Source: Sporosarcina cascadiensis (GTDB lineage: Bacteria; Bacillota; Bacilli; Bacillales_A; Planococcaceae). Taken from it: DNA of 64,000 nt. Under the pieces are notes generated by a model. It ran no database searches. It saw nothing but the letters and a program-made list of their open reading frames with translations, and had not been told where the DNA came from. The stretch lies in contig NZ_WHVV01000005.1 of assembly GCF_009650995.1 (NCBI RefSeq), positions 124,001 through 188,000 on the forward strand, written 5' to 3'. The translations under genes were made by a program, and so were the position numbers. The stretch's first letter is position 1. Every line of letters begins with the position of its first letter. Shown one piece after another: positions 60,515 through 64,000 of this stretch.

Positions 60515-61486
60515 ATGAGAAAAATAGGCTGGAAGAAGTTTTTGTTGATTATTGTTGCTTTCTTTATAGTCTTTCAAATAGCAGGCAGTTTTTTCTTTTA
60601 TAACTTGGCAATTAAGCGGGGGCCAAAGGACTTTCTGACTGGCAATGCGGATCTTAAAGTATCTGCTGAAACGATGGAAGTATTTCTGAACGGTGACTGG
60701 AGACAATGGGTGGAGGAGCAAGAATACGAAGAAATGAAGCTGACCTCTAGGGACGGTCTGGAACTGATGGGGTATTACCTGCCGGCAAAGCAGCCTTCCA
60801 ACAAGCTGGTCATCCTGACGCATGGTTACCTGGGACATGCAAAACAGATGGGGCTGTACGGCCAGTATTATTATGAAGAACTCGGGTTTAATGTTTTCAT
60901 GCCGAACGCGCGGGGGCATGGCCGGAGCGGCGGCGATTACTACGGCTTTGGCTGGCCGGATCGTCTGGACTTGATTGACTGGACGAAACAGCTGGTACAG
61001 AAGCAGGGGCCCGAAACAGAAGTTGTATACCACGGACTTTCAATGGGCGCGGCGACAGTATTAATGGCGAGCGGAGAAGAGGAATTGCCGAAACAGGTGC
61101 AGGCAATCGTGGCAGACAGCCCGTATCAATCCGTGTATCAGCTGTTCGCTTATCAAATGGACCGCATGTTTCATTTGCCTGCTTATCCGCTGCTCGATAA
61201 TATGAGTCTGCTGACGAAGGCGAAGGCCGGCTACTCATTGAAAGAAGCGAATGCGCTGAATGAAGTCAAAAAGACAGAAGTTCCGATCTTGTATATTCAC
61301 GGCAAAGCGGATACGTTTGTGCCGACCGCAATGGCGGAGGAATTATTCAATGAGACAAACAGCGAGGCAGAGCTGCTGTTAGTGGACGGTGCCAATCACG
61401 GTGAGGCATTTGTGATGGATGAGAAGGCTTATAAATTAAGGGTTTCAGACTTTTTGCGATCCCACTTGTCTGCTTTGAAAGATTGA
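60515..61486 (+). CDS. Alpha/beta hydrolase with N-terminal membrane anchor
   Basis: Protein of 323 residues: one N-terminal helix (about 7-28) then an alpha/beta hydrolase domain outside the membrane. 'VILTHGYLGHAKQMGLYGQYYYEELGFNVFMPNARGHGRSGG' region, nucleophile elbow YHGLSMGAA near 175, acid in 'YIHGKADTFVP' and His in 'ANHGEAF'. Similar to Bacillus YqkD/YfhM-like BAAT-type hydrolases. ATG 60515 has GAGGG eight bases upstream. Substrate unknown. Confidence 0.85.
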   Translation: MRKIGWKKFLLIIVAFFIVFQIAGSFFFYNLAIKRGPKDFLTGNADLKVSAETMEVFLNGDWRQWVEEQEYEEMKLTSRDGLELMGYYLPAKQPSNKLVILTHGYLGHAKQMGLYGQYYYEELGFNVFMPNARGHGRSGGDYYGFGWPDRLDLIDWTKQLVQKQGPETEVVYHGLSMGAATVLMASGEEELPKQVQAIVADSPYQSVYQLFAYQMDRMFHLPAYPLLDNMSLLTKAKAGYSLKEANALNEVKKTEVPILYIHGKADTFVPTAMAEELFNETNSEAELLLVDGANHGEAFVMDEKAYKLRVSDFLRSHLSALKD

Positions 61487-61563
61487 CCTGCCAAAAAATC
61501 AGCATTATACTAACTTTACAAAATGCAGGGAGAGATATTTCCCTGAAGCGAGGTTGTGGTAGA

Positions 61564-62994
61564 TTGGTTAAAGCGACAGTGGAACAACTGTGTAAACAGC
61601 ATACAGATTTAACTGATCAAGATATAAAAATTCTGCAGGAACTGGCGTTTAGTCTGCAGACATACGCAGATTTATCGGGTGATTATATGTTTATAGACTG
61701 CAAATTAAAATCCCATAATCAAGCGATTGTCGTGGCAGAAGCATTTCCCAAAGGATGCAAGCCGCTGTATGACAATTCGGTTATAGGAAAGATTGTTTTC
61801 GAATCGTTTGAGCCGGGCGTGTTTTATTCGTACCGTAATGGGAAAAAGTCCATTATTCGCCATGCTGTGACGCAGGAAGGAATCGCAGTCGATCAGACGG
61901 TGGTGCCAATCAAGAATATGTGCCATCAGGTGATTGGAGTGCTGATTCAGGAAAAAGAAGTCTCCTCCTCATCTACCGATCAACCGCTACAGAACTTTTC
62001 GGTCATTACAGAAACCGCAGAAGATCAGCTGACTAATTCGGGATTGGGTGTAGTTTCAGACTTATTAATGGAGATGCTGATCTTAACAGATGCTTCAAAC
62101 CGGCTCGTCTACGCCAATCCGTCGGGTTTGAAACTGATATCTGAGCTGAGCGGCTGCGATGAACTGCACAACCAAAACTTAGTGGAACTGCTGCCGTTTT
62201 TACAGCCGGTGTATGAGCAGAAAGATGATGTATTTGTATTTGAAATGACAATTGAACGCAAAAGTCTCATAGTGAAAAAAATAAAAATGCGAGAAAAAAA
62301 TAAATCCCGAGAAACCTTGCTCATTGTTCAGGATATCACCGAACTTCGGACGAAAGAAAAAGAATTAATGATGAAATCGGTTGTCATCAAAGAAATTCAT
62401 CATCGTGTCAAAAACAATCTTCAGACGGTGGCAAGCTTACTGCGACTGCAAATGCGCAATGGCGTTACAGCAGAAAGCCGTACTGCATTTGAAGAAACAC
62501 TGAACAGAATTTATAGTATTTCTTCCGTTTATGAAATCATTCTTGCTAAGGAACATGCGGACGATGATGATGTAAACATTATTAATTTGACAAGAAAAAT
62601 CTGTTCTACTATGGTATTAAATGAATATAATTTAAAAGTAGACTTGATTATTGAGCCGAATGGCAATAAAATAGTAACAACCTCTAAGAAAGCGGTTTCA
62701 ATCGCATTGATTATCAACGAGCTCATACAGAATTCCTTAAAACATGCGTTCCAAGGTAGAGAACAAGGGATTATTGATGTAGAATTTACTGTGGATAATG
62801 ATTTTGTAGAACTTCACGTTTCCGACAACGGCGTTGGAATGAAGGATCCTCAGACTTCATTAGGAACGGAAATCATCCATAACCTTGTGACCAATGACCT
62901 GAATGGTGAATTCTTGTACGTGCCTAGGGAAATTGGAACTCATGCACTGATCATTTTTCCAATAGGCGCGGAGGTGGAAATCTTTGGTGAGTAA
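61564..62994 (+). CDS. Sensor histidine kinase, EutW/PdtaS-like
   Basis: Cytosolic kinase of about 476 residues with no membrane helix: N-terminal H_kinase_N-type GAF domain (about 1-140), PAS domain (about 165-260), HisKA_2 dimerisation helices with EIHHRVKNNLQ (His280) and HATPase domain (NELIQNSLKHAF, HVSDNGVGM). TTG 61564 follows GAGGT by nine bases. Overlaps the ANTAR regulator gene, and eutH lies downstream, so it is probably the ethanolamine-sensing EutW. Confidence 0.85.
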   Translation: MVKATVEQLCKQHTDLTDQDIKILQELAFSLQTYADLSGDYMFIDCKLKSHNQAIVVAEAFPKGCKPLYDNSVIGKIVFESFEPGVFYSYRNGKKSIIRHAVTQEGIAVDQTVVPIKNMCHQVIGVLIQEKEVSSSSTDQPLQNFSVITETAEDQLTNSGLGVVSDLLMEMLILTDASNRLVYANPSGLKLISELSGCDELHNQNLVELLPFLQPVYEQKDDVFVFEMTIERKSLIVKKIKMREKNKSRETLLIVQDITELRTKEKELMMKSVVIKEIHHRVKNNLQTVASLLRLQMRNGVTAESRTAFEETLNRIYSISSVYEIILAKEHADDDDVNIINLTRKICSTMVLNEYNLKVDLIIEPNGNKIVTTSKKAVSIALIINELIQNSLKHAFQGREQGIIDVEFTVDNDFVELHVSDNGVGMKDPQTSLGTEIIHNLVTNDLNGEFLYVPREIGTHALIIFPIGAEVEIFGE

Positions 62995-63556
62995 ACGGAT
63001 TGTCATAGCGGAAGATGAATCGATTATTCGGATGGACCTGAAAATGACCTTGCAAGACCATGGCTATGAAGTGGTGGGCGAAGCAGGGGACGGGGACAGG
63101 GCTATTGAACTTGCTTTTCTGCATAAACCGGATTTAGTTTTGATGGATATCAAGATGCCGAAGATGAACGGATTGAAGGCAAGCCGCATTATCGGAGAAC
63201 AGCTGGATCTGCCAATTTTAATCCTTACCGCATACAGCCAAAAGGAATTTGTGGAAAAAGCACAGCAAGACAATATAGTGGGGTATTTGGTTAAACCTAT
63301 ATTGGAATCCAATTTAATTCCGGCTATAGAAGTGGCGCTTCATCAATCGGATAAAGCGAAACGACTGAAGGAAAATGTTCGGCAGGCAGAAAAGGAAGTA
63401 GAAAAGCGAAAAATCATAGAGCGGGCAAAAGGCATTCTAATGGACGCTGAGCAGTTAACAGAACAGCAGGCGTTCAAACAGATGCGGAATGAGAGTATGT
63501 CACGGCAAATGACAATGGAGTCGCTTGCCTATGAAATTATTGAATCGTACAAGTAA
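62984..63556 (+). CDS. ANTAR-domain response regulator, EutV-like
   Basis: Protein of 190 residues: receiver domain (about 5-120) with acidic pair Glu10-Asp11, phospho-acceptor Asp55 (VLMDIKMPKMNG), Thr/Lys switch residues (LTAYS; VKP), a coiled-coil linker, and a C-terminal ANTAR RNA-binding domain (about 133-188, ERAKGILMDAEQLTEQQAFKQM). EutV proteins bind twin hexaloop hairpins to prevent termination. TTG start with GGAGGTG seven bases upstream; overlaps the kinase by 11 bp. Confidence 0.88.
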   Translation: MVSKRIVIAEDESIIRMDLKMTLQDHGYEVVGEAGDGDRAIELAFLHKPDLVLMDIKMPKMNGLKASRIIGEQLDLPILILTAYSQKEFVEKAQQDNIVGYLVKPILESNLIPAIEVALHQSDKAKRLKENVRQAEKEVEKRKIIERAKGILMDAEQLTEQQAFKQMRNESMSRQMTMESLAYEIIESYK

Positions 63557-63561
63557 ATAGA

Positions 63562-63581
63562 TTTAAGCAAAGGCGCTTAAA
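63562..63581 (+). promoter_or_regulatory. ANTAR-type antitermination hairpin (P2-like) before eutH
   Basis: TTTAAGC - AAAGGC - GCTTAAA: a perfect 7-bp stem with a six-base loop having A at position 1 and G at position 4, the ANTAR recognition pattern. Its 3' arm (63575-63581) is also the 5' arm of the terminator, so the two structures exclude each other. A clear first hairpin (P1) was not found. Confidence 0.7.
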
Positions 63582-63607
63582 GAGCTTCATTCTTTAAGCG
63601 TTTTTTT
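63574..63607 (+). terminator. Regulated terminator between the ANTAR gene and eutH
   Basis: Perfect 10-bp stem CGCTTAAAGA / TCTTTAAGCG, 7-nt loop, then seven T. Lies 17 bp after the ANTAR gene stop and about 110 bp before eutH. Confidence 0.88.
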
Positions 63608-63716
63608 GTCTTCAATTTTTTCTATTATTTGTGAGTTCATCCAATGAAAAGGTGGTGATTTGCTAGTTACTGGCTGAAAATGCAACACAATATTATAATA
63701 AAAGGGGATAGCCTTT

Positions 63717-64000
63717 ATGGAAATGATAGGTACGGTAATTGTATACATTATAATGGCCTGTGCGATTGCAGGGGCGTTTGCTTCCATCAAAAATCCGGAG
63801 GAAGGGTTAGGTAAGGAATTCATGTCAGGACTCCACGCGGTTGGACATATTTTTGTCCCGGCAGCAGGTATCATGGCATCCATCCCTTATTTGACATGGT
63901 TCATCAGTAAATTCATCGGACCGATCTTTGATTCAATCGGAGCAGATCCAGCCATTGCCGCTACGACAATTTTGGCTTCGGACATGGGTGGTTACCAGTT
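63717..64000 (+). CDS. eutH: Ethanolamine transporter EutH, N-terminal part
   Basis: First 94 residues of an integral membrane protein matching EutH: 'MIGTVIVYIIMACAIAGAFASI', 'EEGLGKEFMSGLHAVGHIFVPAAGIMASIPYL' and 'DPAIAATTILASDMGGYQ', the last being highly typical. EutH imports (protonated) ethanolamine. AAGGGG nine bases before ATG. It runs off the right edge; more eut genes are expected beyond it. Confidence 0.9.
   Translation, partial: MEMIGTVIVYIIMACAIAGAFASIKNPEEGLGKEFMSGLHAVGHIFVPAAGIMASIPYLTWFISKFIGPIFDSIGADPAIAATTILASDMGGYQ

Noticed and set aside
60443..61033. A 196-residue minus-strand frame opposite the anchored hydrolase
   Set aside because: Overlaps a convincing alpha/beta hydrolase gene fully and has no family features or start signal.
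1..64000. tRNA, rRNA and common riboswitch or T-box elements
   Set aside because: Gaps were read for conserved cores (for example T-box GGTGGNACCGCG) and none was found; a covariance-model search would be decisive.

Overview
The window looks like a chromosomal segment of an endospore-forming Gram-positive bacterium of the Bacillales, most likely Planococcaceae (Sporosarcina-like). Pointers are Bacillus-type ribosome binding sites (AGGAGG-like, many TTG/GTG starts), spore coat genes of the cotW/cotX type, YfmM, YugN, YheE and YtsP homologues, a CcpA-type cre site, a near-perfect parS site, and a complete urease cluster. No rRNA, tRNA, CRISPR array, phage gene or transposase was seen.

Left part (1-12.2 kb, nearly all minus strand): a tripartite tricarboxylate (TTT) transporter with a metal-dependent aminopeptidase/NicX-like enzyme; then an operon of RpiR regulator, M20 deacylase, GNAT and N-acyl/N-succinylamino-acid racemase, matching the known pathway that turns D-amino acids into L-amino acids; then a second, parallel set (LysR regulator, YfcC-family carrier, M20 amidohydrolase, second enolase-superfamily epimerase). 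The second set lies between two related ~160-190 bp direct repeats.

Middle (12.6-36.7 kb): BCCT carrier, RidA-like protein, ABC-F protein YfmM, a VTC-domain/DUF4956 pair, and a six-gene operon in which 5-oxoprolinase subunits (pxpB, pxpC, pxpA) enclose a complete TRAP transporter, with a cre site and promoter upstream. Then a Fur-box-controlled divergent siderophore-uptake operon and a ferredoxin-NADP reductase, an alpha/beta hydrolase, a MOSC protein, spore coat genes, a YtrA-type GntR/ABC operon, and a DDAH-like amidinohydrolase.

Urease region (37.7-49.8 kb): nikABCDE-type nickel ABC transporter, a YheE-like protein, a urea channel, and ureABCEFGD. Uptake of metal, uptake of substrate, enzyme and metallochaperones are therefore contiguous apart from a repeat-rich 850 bp gap.

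Right part (49.9-64 kb): selD with the tRNA 2-selenouridine synthase gene, YugN, an MFS carrier, PepSY protein, free-methionine-sulfoxide reductase, an NSS carrier, an XRE regulator operon with a membrane-anchored PstS-like protein and small membrane proteins, OsmC, a YfhE-like peptide, a lipase-fold hydrolase, and the start of an ethanolamine (eut) locus: EutW-like kinase, EutV-like ANTAR regulator, an RNA hairpin/terminator switch, and eutH running off the window.

The most unusual non-genic signal is a set of four short arrays with a strict 21-bp period (about seven units each) in intergenic gaps: three share one unit sequence and all three sit between convergent genes; the fourth has a different unit with the same period. 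Separate GC-rich MITE-like repeats occur at 32.4, 43.1 and 60.3 kb.
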